Positions 30,736 through 38,851 of a stretch of 38,851 nucleotides of DNA are shown one piece after another. The notes below the pieces were generated by a model, which saw only the letters and a program-made list of their open reading frames with translations, was not told the DNA's origin and did not search any database. Within the stretch, counting starts at the first letter, position 1, and the number at the start of each line of letters is the position of its first letter. The stretch is from Deltaproteobacteria bacterium (GTDB lineage: Bacteria > Desulfobacterota > Desulfuromonadia > Desulfuromonadales > Geopsychrobacteraceae): NCBI GenBank assembly GCA_013152145.1, contig JAADGW010000048.1:1-38851 (forward strand), in the 5' to 3' direction. The position numbers and the translations under genes were made by a program.

Positions 30736-31685
30736 ACGCCTTCGAAGAGGACGCTCGACAGGTATCGCTCACCGGAATCGGGCAGAATCACGACGATATT
30801 TTTCCCGGCAAACTCAGGCTCAGCCGCCAGGCGTACGGCGGCAGCGACCGCTGCACCGGAAGAAATCCCCGAAAGGAGGCCCTCCTCTTTGGCCAGCCGC
30901 CGAGCATACTCAAGCGATTCCTCGTTGCTCACCCGTTCGACGCGATCGACCATCTGCAGATCGAGAGTGTCGGGGATAAAGCCGGCCCCGATCCCCTGGA
31001 TTTTATGCGGTCCCGGTTGCAATATCTCACCGGCCAGATGTTGACTGATGACCGGACTGTCGGTCGGTTCGACCGCGACCGAAACGATCTGCCGCCCTCT
31101 GGTATTCTTGAGATAACGGGAAACCCCGGTAATGGTGCCACCGGTTCCGACTCCGGACACCAGCACGTCGACCTGTCCGTCGGTATCATCCCAGATTTCC
31201 GGCCCCGTCGTCTGTTCGTGGATCGCCGGGTTGGCCGGGTTTTTGAACTGGTGCAGCAGCAAGTAACGATCAGGCTCAGCCTCGGCAATCTGCTCAGCTT
31301 CAGTAATCGCCCCCGCCATCCCTTTAGCCCCGGGAGTCAGAACCAGATTGGCGCCAAAAGCCTTTAACACCTTACGCCGCTCCATACTCATCGTCTCGGG
31401 CATGGTCAGGGTAATCGGGATCCCTTTGGCCGCCGCGACAAATGCCAGGGCGATACCGGTATTCCCGCTGGTCGGCTCAATAATTTCCATCCCGGGCTTC
31501 AGTTTTCCGGTTTTCAAAGCATCCCAGATCATCGCCGCCCCGATCCGGCACTTGACCGAATAAGCCGGATTACGCCCTTCGACCTTACCAAAAACCTTAG
31601 CACCATCCTGCGCTACGATTCGGTTTAAACGCACCAGCGGCGTATGCCCGATCGACAATGAGTTGTCATCATAAATTTGTCCCAT
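30732..31685 (-). CDS. cysK: Cysteine synthase A (O-acetylserine sulfhydrylase)
   Basis: A 317-residue PLP enzyme that makes cysteine from O-acetylserine and sulfide. Lys45 in [18 protein letters not shown] binds [22 protein letters not shown] (about 70-88) binds the substrate, and [17 protein letters not shown] (about 174-190) holds the PLP phosphate. [12 protein letters not shown] is the usual C-terminal motif. The VKCRIGA form and length fit CysK rather than CysM. It has its own promoter (31783-31811), a GAGGAGGAAC ribosome-binding site, and its own terminator, so it is transcribed apart from metB. Confidence 0.94.
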   Translation of the reverse strand: MGQIYDDNSLSIGHTPLVRLNRIVAQDGAKVFGKVEGRNPAYSVKCRIGAAMIWDALKTGKLKPGMEIIEPTSGNTGIALAFVAAAKGIPITLTMPETMSMERRKVLKAFGANLVLTPGAKGMAGAITEAEQIAEAEPDRYLLLHQFKNPANPAIHEQTTGPEIWDDTDGQVDVLVSGVGTGGTITGVSRYLKNTRGRQIVSVAVEPTDSPVISQHLAGEILQPGPHKIQGIGAGFIPDTLDLQMVDRVERVSNEESLEYARRLAKEEGLLSGISSGAAVAAAVRLAAEPEFAGKNIVVILPDSGERYLSSVLFEGV

Positions 31686-31782
31686 CAGTTCCTCCTCGAG
31701 TGCCTGCTTTTCGGTTAATATCCCTTACAAAAAAGTCCGTTTTATCCATTCGCCTAAACTCACCAATCATGTTGATTCATGC

Positions 31783-31811
31783 ACTATAGCCTATCCCATT
31801 AACTCGGTCAA
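31783..31811 (-). promoter_or_regulatory. cysK: Promoter of cysK
   Basis: TTGACC (31811-31806), 17-bp spacer, TATAGT (31788-31783) on the minus strand, about 100 bp before the cysK start. Both hexamers are close to the sigma70 consensus. No T-box or riboswitch was recognised in the leader. Confidence 0.72.
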
Positions 31812-31899
31812 GTATGGGCAGAACTAAACATCTATTATTGCAGTAAATTAGTAAAGAAACAGCGCCAAAGGGAAAGAAACCGGCTCAATCCTTACAAAC

Positions 31900-32565
31900 T
31901 TATCGCGGCTGCCTTCTTAAAAACAAGACCAGAGCCCCGGCACCGCCGTACTGTTTCGGCGCCCGCCCCCATTCGGCAACCCACTTGCGACCCTCGGCCG
32001 CCAGGTAGCGTTCCGCCTCAGTCCGCAGAACCGGTTCACCGTCGACAGAGTGCAGCCCACGACCGGTGACCACCAACAGGGTCCGGTTTCCCTGCCGGAC
32101 ACCATCCTGCAAAAAAAACTGTAATTTCCCCGCCACATCAGCTCGTTTCAGGCCGTGCAGATCGAGAGTCGCTTCCGGCACCAACCTCCCCTGCCGGAGC
32201 TGTTTCAACCGCCGCGCAGAAGCGGTCGGCGGCTCATCCTCTGCGGGGAGCCGGTCGCTGAAAGAAACCTGTAATTCTCCCATCGCCCGGAGAAATTCAG
32301 CCTCTTCACGTTGCACCGCCGACTGCGCAACCGGCCCCGGCGACAGCTCGTCAGCGTCATCAGCAGGGTTGAACTGAGCGACACCGAGCAGCGCCATTTC
32401 TTCAGCAAAAGTGCCACCTGCCGATTCCGACCCGGCCGTAGTAGAGGTGGTCTTATCCTCAGGTTCCTGCTCTGCGGCAGATACAGCAAACCCCTTCAGA
32501 TCACTGAAGGGGCGGCGACGGCACTCTTTTTTTTGCGGTTCGGAGACTGGTTTTTTTTTGCTCAT
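31900..32565 (-). CDS. Smr-domain protein (MutS2 C-terminal type)
   Basis: A 221-residue protein when started at MSKKKPVSEPQ (ATG 32565, AGAGG just upstream); the frame continues 39 codons further into the TPR gene without support. The first 130 residues are charged and probably disordered. The Smr domain occupies about 135-220: ATLDLHGLKRADVAGKLQFFL (the LDLHG motif), TLLVVTGRGLHS (the TGRG/GxGxHS motif) and a beta-strand end GALVLFLRRQ. Smr domains nick or bind DNA or RNA; stand-alone proteins like YdaL are endonucleases. It lies 26 bp after the TPR gene. Confidence 0.87.
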   Translation of the reverse strand: MSKKKPVSEPQKKECRRRPFSDLKGFAVSAAEQEPEDKTTSTTAGSESAGGTFAEEMALLGVAQFNPADDADELSPGPVAQSAVQREEAEFLRAMGELQVSFSDRLPAEDEPPTASARRLKQLRQGRLVPEATLDLHGLKRADVAGKLQFFLQDGVRQGNRTLLVVTGRGLHSVDGEPVLRTEAERYLAAEGRKWVAEWGRAPKQYGGAGALVLFLRRQPR

Positions 32566-32591
32566 CTGTGCCTCTGAAAACAGTTTGCGGA

Positions 32592-33317
32592 TCAGCGCAC
32601 CACCTGCTTGCGACGGCCCGTCATCATCTTGGTCTGTTTCTTGATGAGAGCCCCCTGCTTTTCCAGATGGAACTGGTACCACATATCGCCGAAACCCTTC
32701 ATCTTCATCTTTTTTCCCGCTTGAAGCAGTTCGATATTTTCCTGTAACCGCTCATCGTTGGCGGTCTTCTTCAAACCCTTCTGCAGAATACTGATCGCTT
32801 TCTGCCGTTCACCGACTTTATCGAGGCAGAAGGCGTAAAGAGCGTAGACCATCGGTTCCTTGCGTGAGCTCGAGACCGCCTGGTCGAAGGTCTCAATCAT
32901 CTTTTTCGTCTTGTTCTTTTTCATGTAGGCAATCCCGAGCATCGCCATGCTGACCCAGTTGCGGACAAAACCCTTCTCCAAATAAGGGACCGCTTCATTG
33001 AAGTCACGTTTCATATACAGGATACTGCCGATCTGGGAAAAAATCTGCTGCTTGACATAAAACTGCCACTGCCCGTATTTGAGCCCCTGTTTGAGGGAGG
33101 CGATCGCCTTTTCTGCCCGATTGGCCTGAACATCGTGCTGAGCACTCATCATCAGCGCCTCCACTTTCTTCATCACCACCCGCACAATCAGGATGAAGGG
33201 CAGGAAGAAGCTGACAATTGACACCGCCATAACGATCGGCAGGCTATCGGTGACAAATTTCATCACCAGCGCTGCCGACAGGGTCGACAGAGTGAGGGAG
33301 ATAACCATATTAAGCAT
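32592..33317 (-). CDS. Membrane-anchored TPR protein of unknown function
   Basis: A 241-residue protein when started at ATG 33317 (AAAAGGA 7 bases upstream); a TTG seven codons earlier is less likely. Two hydrophobic helices at about 1-22 and 26-50 anchor it, followed by a short charged helix and at least three TPR-like repeats (about 60-205: RAEKAIASLKQGLKYG, FNEAVPYLEKGFV, RQKAISILQKGLKKT). A basic tail (KKQTKMMTGRRKQVVR) ends it. I recognise no specific family. It is followed at 26 bp by the Smr gene, with which it may be cotranscribed. Confidence 0.78.
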   Translation of the reverse strand: MLNMVISLTLSTLSAALVMKFVTDSLPIVMAVSIVSFFLPFILIVRVVMKKVEALMMSAQHDVQANRAEKAIASLKQGLKYGQWQFYVKQQIFSQIGSILYMKRDFNEAVPYLEKGFVRNWVSMAMLGIAYMKKNKTKKMIETFDQAVSSSRKEPMVYALYAFCLDKVGERQKAISILQKGLKKTANDERLQENIELLQAGKKMKMKGFGDMWYQFHLEKQGALIKKQTKMMTGRRKQVVR

Positions 33318-33523
33318 GAAAAAATCCTTTTCAGACAAGTTTAATTTGTGTCGAACAGGCGAACAAACCGGCCACGTGACAACACATTTTAGCGGTGAAC
33401 TCTAGCAATCCACACCGAAAATGTCAAAGCAAACTCGTCGCGATAGCGGCGTCAGCGATGAGGGTGAAAGTTCGACCATATCCCGTCTCGACGAGTCAGA
33501 CACAGGGTGCTCGAAGTCACCCG

Positions 33524-35146
33524 TCAGCCCTGTCGACTGGCCGTCACCATGAGAGTTAACTTCTGCCCCGGGCGCAGGATATGGCCACGGGAGAGATCAT
33601 TCCAGAGACGGATCATCTCGGTCTCGACGTCAAACTGGCGACCGATCCCCCACAGCGTATCTCCGGGCCGAACCCGGTAGATCACCTTTTTTGCCGGGCC
33701 GACCTGCGTCGCCACCCGGGTTGCCCGTCTGCCCGGTCGGGAAACGGCCAGTTTCTGCCCCGGCCGCAGGAGATTGCTCCAACCGAGCCGGTTCCAGACG
33801 CGCAACTGCTTTTCAGTGACAGAGAAACGTTTGGCAATTTTCCAGAGGCTGTCCCCGGTCCGCACCCGGTAGGTCCGCCGATAACTGCGAACATAGTTAT
33901 CGGCCAGAGAATCGACCGGCAGACGGGTAAAATTCTCTTTCAGCGGCAGTATCAGATCGCGCCCGACCTGCAAGGCCCTGGGGTTCTTGATGTTGTTCAG
34001 AGTGATAATGTCATTGATCTGAATACGATACTTCTTGGCCAACTTGCCCAGGGTGTCACCTGGCCTGAGCTGGTGACGATGGTAGCGGGCCCGTTGATCT
34101 GCGGGAAGTTTGGCGTAGAGTCGTCTGAACTGCTCGGCCTTTCCGGCCGGAACATTCAACTGATAATCCCGGACCCCCGGCGGGGTACTCCAGCGTTTCA
34201 ACGCCGGGTTGAGGGCTTTTATGGTTGAATAATCGACATCGCATAACCGGGCGACAAGTTCAAGGTCGGTGCTGGTCGGCACCGTGACAACGTCATAATC
34301 AAGCGGCTCAGCAAAATCCAGGTCGGCAAACCCGCTGGTTTTCAGATCTTTGACAATCTTCAACGTCGCCAGTAATTTCGGCAGATAATTCCGGGTCTCT
34401 TCCCGCAGCACCTTGCCTTCGGTCAATTGCCAGAAATCCTTGCTGCCACGCTCTCTGATCGCTTTGCGGACTTTTCCACCCCCGGCGTTATAGGCAGCGA
34501 CCGCCAGATACCAGTTACCGTTGAAACGGCCATGTAAGTATTTCAGATGTTTCGCCGCCGCGTGTGTCGCCTTTTCGATATCACAACGTTCATCCCGCCA
34601 CCAGTCATTCTTCATGCCGTACAGCCTGGCGGTACTTTCAATGAATTGCCAGGGGCCGGCGGCATGCGCCCAGCTGTAGGCACGGACATTAAATCCCGAT
34701 TCGATCATGGCCAGATAGGCAAGGTCGCGCGGCACCCCTTCCTCGGCAAAAATTTTCTGAATCATCGGCGTATAGCGTCCGGCCCGCTCCAGCCAGCGAC
34801 TGAACATCTTGCGGCCGCTGCCGGTGTAGTAATTATAAAACTTGTCAACGCGCGGGTGATCGCTCAAAGGAAAGTCGGCAAAATAAGCCAGTTTTGGCGG
34901 TTCAACAACTTTTTCCGGGGCGGGCTCCGGTGGGGCGACCGGCTCAGGCGATAACGTCGAGACCTCGGGATGAGCCGGGGAAAGCACGGCCGTCACCGGC
35001 AGAGGTTCGGCATCGACCTTATCTGCAGCGGCGGTCACCACCGCGGTACCTTCAATCTCAGGGGCAAGCCGAACCTGCTGCGGTGATAGCGAGAAACAGC
35101 CCCCCAGAGTTAATAACAGCAACGGCGCAAAGAACCATTTAGACAT
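33524..35146 (-). CDS. mltD: MltD-type lytic transglycosylase lipoprotein with three LysM domains
   Basis: A 540-residue outer-membrane-anchored murein lytic transglycosylase when started at ATG 35146 (GGAG 5 bases upstream). The lipoprotein signal ends LTLGGC, with Cys17 as lipid site. A Pro/Glu-rich linker leads to an SLT domain (about 125-245) with catalytic Glu149 in LAMIESGFN, followed by SYSWAHAAGPWQFI-type sequence and VAAYNAGGGKVRKA. Three LysM domains lie in the C-terminal third: YHRHQLRPGDTLGKLA, YRVRTGDSLWKIA and YRVRPGDTLWGIG. They bind peptidoglycan while the SLT domain cuts the glycan strand to 1,6-anhydro products. Confidence 0.93.
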   Translation of the reverse strand: MSKWFFAPLLLLTLGGCFSLSPQQVRLAPEIEGTAVVTAAADKVDAEPLPVTAVLSPAHPEVSTLSPEPVAPPEPAPEKVVEPPKLAYFADFPLSDHPRVDKFYNYYTGSGRKMFSRWLERAGRYTPMIQKIFAEEGVPRDLAYLAMIESGFNVRAYSWAHAAGPWQFIESTARLYGMKNDWWRDERCDIEKATHAAAKHLKYLHGRFNGNWYLAVAAYNAGGGKVRKAIRERGSKDFWQLTEGKVLREETRNYLPKLLATLKIVKDLKTSGFADLDFAEPLDYDVVTVPTSTDLELVARLCDVDYSTIKALNPALKRWSTPPGVRDYQLNVPAGKAEQFRRLYAKLPADQRARYHRHQLRPGDTLGKLAKKYRIQINDIITLNNIKNPRALQVGRDLILPLKENFTRLPVDSLADNYVRSYRRTYRVRTGDSLWKIAKRFSVTEKQLRVWNRLGWSNLLRPGQKLAVSRPGRRATRVATQVGPAKKVIYRVRPGDTLWGIGRQFDVETEMIRLWNDLSRGHILRPGQKLTLMVTASRQG

Positions 35147-35229
35147 ATAAACTCCAACGAAAAACTTCATTTCAGCGGGCTGCAGATTTTCTTTACCGCA
35201 GGCAGACTAATGTATACTGTCGACTTCTG

Positions 35230-36876
35230 TCAAGCTTGGCCGGAGCCGCAATCATCCTCGTTCGGCCAGAAACGACGCTGCAATTCTTCGATCAGCGGCT
35301 TAAAGCTGCTGCGCTCAAAAGCGCTCAGTGGAATCGCCTGATAACGCCGACAGAGATGTGGAACGTCCGCCGGATCGACCTGATCGACTTTATTGAATAC
35401 CAGTAACTGCGGCCGGGTTGCCAAATCCAGATCCTGCAGAATCTTTTCGACGGAAGCGATCTGTTCCTTAAACCGCGGGTTGGACAGATCGACCAGGTGC
35501 AGCAATAGATCGGCGTCTTCCAACTCTTCGAGGGTTGCTTTAAACGCCCCCAGCAGGCTCTTCGGCAGGTCACGGATAAAACCGACCGTGTCGGTGATGA
35601 TCACCTCACGATCGAGCGGAAAACGCAACCGGCGCGTCGAGGTATCGAGAGTGGCAAACAGCAGATTCTCGGTAAACACCTCACTTTGGGTCATGGCGTT
35701 GAGCAGGGTCGATTTTCCGGCGTTGGTGTAGCCGATGATCGAAATGATCGGCAGCCCCGCCCGGATCCGCTTCTGCCGCCGCTGCAGACGTCCCCGACCG
35801 AAACCATCGAGCTGTTTTTCCAGTCGGCGAATCTTGTCACGGATGCGTCGCCGATCAATTTCCAGCTTGGTTTCACCGGGTCCGCGGCCGCCGATGCCGC
35901 CCATCAGGCGCGACATGGCAGTCCCCTTGCCGGACAGACGCGGCAGAATATATTTTAACTGCGCCAGTTCCACCTGCACCTTGCCGTCACGCGACTGGGC
36001 GCGATGGGCAAAGATATCGAGGATCAGCTGGGTCCGGTCGATCACCTTGATTTCGGTGACCGCTGAGATGGAACGGACCTGGTTAGGGGTCAGATCCTGA
36101 TCGAAAACCAGCAGCGTCGCGCGCCGCTGCAAGGCGCTGATGATAATTTCGCGCAACTTGCCTTCGCCGACCAGAAAGCGTGGGTTAAGCTTGCGCGGTC
36201 GTTGAATCATCGTGTCGATCACTGCCAGGTCCGCGGTCCGTGCCAGTTCTTCCAGCTCATCCATCGAAGCTTCGACCTGCTGTCGCGATCCCTGTCCGAC
36301 GGAGATCAGCAGCGCCCGTTCACGGTCATCCGCCAGATCAACCGTTTCGGCGGCAACCTGCACCATCTCCTGGTCGAGGGTCTGAATGAAGGCGGAAAAA
36401 TCGACCTGCAGCTGGTAAAAATCGTCCAGCGCAACCGTTTCAAGCTGACATTGCTTTTCCGTCGGCAGCAGATGGGCATATTCGAAGCGACCCGGCAGAC
36501 CGTCATCACGCACCCCGATCACCGCCATCAGGTCGAGGCGCAACAGCTCCAGGTCGGTCAGATCATCCCGGCTTAAAGGTTCTTGCTTGAGGTGGGTGTG
36601 GATACAGCGCAGACCGCGCAGGCCGCTGCGGCCGAGGCTGTATTTGGAGAGGTCGGGGATAACGATCTCCCGATCATCACCGGCAATAACGTACTGAACC
36701 ACTCCGGCGCGGTCGACAATCACCCCGAGCTGACGCTGAATTTCAGCGGAAAGTTCGGTCAGATAACGGGCCAGTTCTGCAGTAATCAACTCACCGGCCG
36801 GCATTTTACGCCGGTAGATCCGTTCCAGCGCATGAATCTGGCTGGCCTTGAGGCCGCTGGTCTTGCCTTCGATCAT
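35230..36876 (-). CDS. hflX: Long-form ribosome-associated GTPase HflX
   Basis: A 548-residue GTPase, about 120 residues longer than the usual HflX. From about residue 186 it is standard: the GTP-binding N-terminal domain (RALLISVGQG ... RKLNPRFLVGEGK), the MGGIGGRGPGETKLEIDRR linker (about 325-343), G1 GYTNAGKST (382-390), G3 DTVG in ITDTVGFIRDLP, G4 NKVD. HflX splits stalled 70S ribosomes. The first 180 residues are unusual and contain HTHLKQEPLSRDD (93-105), which resembles the zinc-binding HxH-x-SxxD signature of RadC/JAMM domains, but with one residue fewer between His95 and Ser102. It has a weak ribosome-binding site 71 bp after fabI. Confidence 0.93.
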   Translation of the reverse strand: MIEGKTSGLKASQIHALERIYRRKMPAGELITAELARYLTELSAEIQRQLGVIVDRAGVVQYVIAGDDREIVIPDLSKYSLGRSGLRGLRCIHTHLKQEPLSRDDLTDLELLRLDLMAVIGVRDDGLPGRFEYAHLLPTEKQCQLETVALDDFYQLQVDFSAFIQTLDQEMVQVAAETVDLADDRERALLISVGQGSRQQVEASMDELEELARTADLAVIDTMIQRPRKLNPRFLVGEGKLREIIISALQRRATLLVFDQDLTPNQVRSISAVTEIKVIDRTQLILDIFAHRAQSRDGKVQVELAQLKYILPRLSGKGTAMSRLMGGIGGRGPGETKLEIDRRRIRDKIRRLEKQLDGFGRGRLQRRQKRIRAGLPIISIIGYTNAGKSTLLNAMTQSEVFTENLLFATLDTSTRRLRFPLDREVIITDTVGFIRDLPKSLLGAFKATLEELEDADLLLHLVDLSNPRFKEQIASVEKILQDLDLATRPQLLVFNKVDQVDPADVPHLCRRYQAIPLSAFERSSFKPLIEELQRRFWPNEDDCGSGQA

Positions 36877-36894
36877 TTATCTGCCCGGAAACGA

Positions 36895-36921
36895 GGAAAG
36901 GCCCCTCAACGGAGCCCTTCC
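36895..36921 (-). terminator. Hairpin between fabI and hflX
   Basis: On the minus strand GGAAGGGC pairs with GCCTTTCC (one G-U) around a short loop, 27 bp past fabI. The tail is CTCGTTTCC, poor in T, so termination would be partial at best and hflX could be read from the fabI transcript. Confidence 0.45.
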
Positions 36922-36947
36922 AAAGGAGATTGCAAAGATACGCTGCA

Positions 36948-37715
36948 TCAACCGGCGGCGGTGTTAAAACCACCATCCACATAATGGATTTCGCCGGTGA
37001 CGCCGGAAGCGAGGTCGGACAGCAGGTAAAGACTCGATTTGCCGACTTCATCCTGGGAGACCAGACGCTTGAGAGGGGCGCGCTCTTCGGCGACCCGCAA
37101 TTTTTCCTTGAAGTTGGCAATTCCGGAAGCCGCCAGGGTTTTGATCGGACCGGCTGAAACGGCATTGACGCGAATCCCCTGCTCGCCCAGCTCGGCAGCC
37201 AGGTAGCGCACCGAAGCTTCCAGGGCAGCCTTGGCGACCCCCATGACATTGTAAGCCGGAACCGAACGAACCGCGCCCAGGTAGGTCATGGTAACAATGC
37301 TGCTGCCCTTTTTCAGGACCGGCAAGGCACAGCGGGTCATCGATATCAGCGAGTAGGCGCTGACGTCAAGAGCCAGCCGGAAACCGTCACAGCTGGTTTG
37401 ACTGAAGGGTTTTTTCAGATCTTCGCGGTTGGCGAAAGCGACCGCATGGACGACAAAATCGATTTCCCCCCAGGTTTCCTTGGCCGCGTCAAAAACCGCG
37501 ACCATTTCATCTTCATTCTGCACGTCACAGGGGAGAATAAGCCGCGCATCAACGCTTTCCGCCAGCGGCCGAACCCGTTTTTCCATCGCTGCGTTCAGAT
37601 AGGTGAAAGCCAACTCGGCTCCAGCTGCACGCAGCTGCTGAGCGACCCCCCAGGCAATACTTTTGTCGTTGGCGACACCAAAAATAATGCCCCGTTTACC
37701 GGTCATCAATCCCAT
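36948..37715 (-). CDS. fabI: Enoyl-[acyl-carrier-protein] reductase FabI
   Basis: A 255-residue NADH-dependent reductase that completes each round of fatty-acid elongation. The start is ATG 37715, with AAGGAGA upstream; the longer frame lacks a site. It has the FabI-type nucleotide motif GVANDKSIAWGVAQQL and the Tyr155-x6-Lys162 pair (YNVMGVAK) with Tyr145 (TYLG) upstream, matching E. coli Tyr156/Lys163 spacing. The C-terminal SGVTGEIHYVDGGF is standard. Gly93-type positions read AVAFANRE, typical of sensitive FabI. Confidence 0.95.
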   Translation of the reverse strand: MGLMTGKRGIIFGVANDKSIAWGVAQQLRAAGAELAFTYLNAAMEKRVRPLAESVDARLILPCDVQNEDEMVAVFDAAKETWGEIDFVVHAVAFANREDLKKPFSQTSCDGFRLALDVSAYSLISMTRCALPVLKKGSSIVTMTYLGAVRSVPAYNVMGVAKAALEASVRYLAAELGEQGIRVNAVSAGPIKTLAASGIANFKEKLRVAEERAPLKRLVSQDEVGKSSLYLLSDLASGVTGEIHYVDGGFNTAAG

Positions 37716-37904
37716 GATTCTTCTGTCTCCTTGAGCTCGGGGTAAAGAATGGTCCTTTTTAGCAAAACTGCCCGGGGAAGGCAAGCGGGTTGCGCCGGCC
37801 GGGTGAAAGCCGTGCGGACGAAACCGGCCCGCCAAACTCCGGGACAGTCGGGTGGTCAGTCATGAAGCTGTCTCCAGCAGCACTTCACGGAGCAGAGCAA
37901 CGCG

Positions 37905-38851
37905 TCAACTCACAGGAATCGTACTGATGACAAACTTCAGGTAGCGTCCTTCGGGAAAACCGACCGGGCAGGGAAAATCCTCCGGCTGGCCGCTGGTGAA
38001 AATGGTGCGCAGCTCAGCGCCGACCTGCAAGGCGCCGCGACGCAGCTCTTTCAGGTAATCATCCATGGAAACCTTCTGATGATTGGACGAACTCATCAAC
38101 AGACCACCGTTCTCGAGCAGCGGCAGGGTTTCGGCAACCAGTTTCGCCGTGCCGCCATGGGTGGAAAAACGGCTCTTCCTGGTGGTGGAAAAAGAGGGCG
38201 GATCAAACAGGATGATGTCGAAACGCCGCCTCTGTTCGCGCATTTCAGCCAGTTCGGCAAAGACATCGGCGACGATGAACTGGTGCCGTTTCGGATTGAG
38301 CCGATTGCCGGCGAAGTTCTCGCGGGCGACATCCAGATACTTCTGCGAGACATCGACGCTGGTCACCTGCTTGGCTCCGGCGGCCGCCGCAGCGACCGAA
38401 AAAGCGCCGGTAAACGCGAACAGATTGAGCACCCGCTTACCGGCAGCCCGGGACATCAGCTCGCGGCGATTACGCCGCTGATCGGGAAACAGCCCGGTAT
38501 TCAAGCCTTCGCGCAGGTCGACCCGATAAGCGAGACCATTTTCCCGCACCGTTAACGGCACCGGCGCCGATTCGCCGAAGATAACCGTGCTGTACTGTTT
38601 ATTTTTATGCTTCGCTTCGAGCCGGCGGGTTTCCTGTGGGCGCAGCTTGCGATAAATCCCCCGAGGTTGATAAACCCGCTGCAGGGCCGTCGTCAAAGCA
38701 GAGAGATGACAATCCCAGGCAGCACTGTACAACTGCACCATCAGGTAATCACCATAGCGATCGACCGTCAAGCCGGGCAGCCCGTCACCCTCGCCGTTGA
38801 CCAGCCGATACGCATCGGTCTCCTCAAGCAGGGCGTGTTGACGCAGTTGCT
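37905..38851 (-). CDS. rlmI: RlmI-type 23S rRNA cytosine methyltransferase, 5' end outside window
   Basis: The last 315 or so codons of a class I SAM-dependent methyltransferase that runs off the right edge; translation continues open to base 38851 (DAYRLVNGEGDGLPGLTVDRYGDYLMVQL). The PUA-linked and central EEHE-type section (about 1-95 of the visible part) leads to the methyltransferase fold with motif I VLNLFAFTGAFSVAAAAAGA, the SVDVSQKYLDVARENF acidic strand end, and FDPPSFSTTRKSRF (motif IV, DPPSF). SSSNHQKVSMDDYLKEL follows. This matches RlmI, which makes m5C1962 in 23S rRNA, or RlmK-like paralogues; family certain, exact target inferred. Confidence 0.85.
   Translation of the reverse strand, partial: QLRQHALLEETDAYRLVNGEGDGLPGLTVDRYGDYLMVQLYSAAWDCHLSALTTALQRVYQPRGIYRKLRPQETRRLEAKHKNKQYSTVIFGESAPVPLTVRENGLAYRVDLREGLNTGLFPDQRRNRRELMSRAAGKRVLNLFAFTGAFSVAAAAAGAKQVTSVDVSQKYLDVARENFAGNRLNPKRHQFIVADVFAELAEMREQRRRFDIILFDPPSFSTTRKSRFSTHGGTAKLVAETLPLLENGGLLMSSSNHQKVSMDDYLKELRRGALQVGAELRTIFTSGQPEDFPCPVGFPEGRYLKFVISTIPVS

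Noticed and set aside
33339-33523. Possible small gene or RNA between the TPR and mltD genes
   Set aside because: There is a long-range 8-bp complement (33433-33440 with 33489-33496) and a GGGTG / CACCC hairpin near the mltD stop, but no frame, promoter or known RNA motif was seen.

Overview
The window looks like a chromosomal segment of a Gram-negative deltaproteobacterium of the Desulfuromonadales (Geobacter / Desulfuromonas / Pelobacter type). This assignment is an inference from gene content: an MSHA-type pilus locus, a CusCBA copper exporter with an adjacent Met-rich periplasmic protein, a DUF362/ferredoxin protein, a bacterial dynamin, a long-form HflX and an RNase E of the delta type. 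No rRNA, tRNA, CRISPR array or prophage was seen.

Region 1 (1-12150, all on the minus strand) is a compact MSHA-type (type IV) pilus operon. In transcription order it reads mshI, a second PilN-like mshI gene that appears frameshifted, mshJ, K, L, M, N, E, G, a MshB-like prepilin, mshA, C, D and the start of mshO, which leaves the window at the left edge. It supplies the inner-membrane alignment proteins (I, I2, J), the secretin and its helpers (L, K, M, N), the extension ATPase with a predicted c-di-GMP-binding MshEN domain (E), the platform protein (G), the major pilin (A) and minor pilins. A hairpin with a U-tract just after mshA could raise the major-pilin share.

Region 2 (12.2-17.6 kb) holds a 2-Cys peroxiredoxin and xerC (minus), a plus-strand three-gene operon (membrane-anchored alpha/beta-hydrolase, YjbQ, DUF362 ferredoxin protein) with a palindrome inside its candidate promoter, and a cytidylate-kinase-like gene (minus). 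Region 3 (17.6-24.5 kb, minus) is the copper/silver efflux cluster cusC-cusB-cusA plus a Met-rich YtkA/FixH-like protein. Its upstream region has a near-sigma54 element and two GAATATTC palindromes two helical turns apart. Region 4 (24.7-27.3 kb, plus) is rne behind a structured leader of about 200 nt; its C-terminal tail is built from 96-bp tandem repeats.

Region 5 (27.3-38.85 kb, minus) contains a dynamin-like GTPase, metB (cystathionine gamma-synthase type) under a clear SAM-I riboswitch plus terminator, cysK, an Smr-domain protein, a membrane TPR protein, a LysM lytic transglycosylase, hflX with an unusual N-terminal extension resembling a JAMM/RadC motif, fabI, and the 3' part of an RlmI-type rRNA methyltransferase cut by the right edge.

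The most distinctive non-genic signal is a family of four short palindromic elements (40-140 bp) at 1753, 12164, 17381 and 18261. Their ends are GTAACTATTCAGC / GCTGAATAGTTAC. Two copies have perfect 8-bp target duplications and a third has a 7/8 match. GTAA ends and 8-bp duplications are the hallmark of the IS66 family, so these look like IS66-derived MITEs that have colonised gene borders in the pilus and copper clusters.
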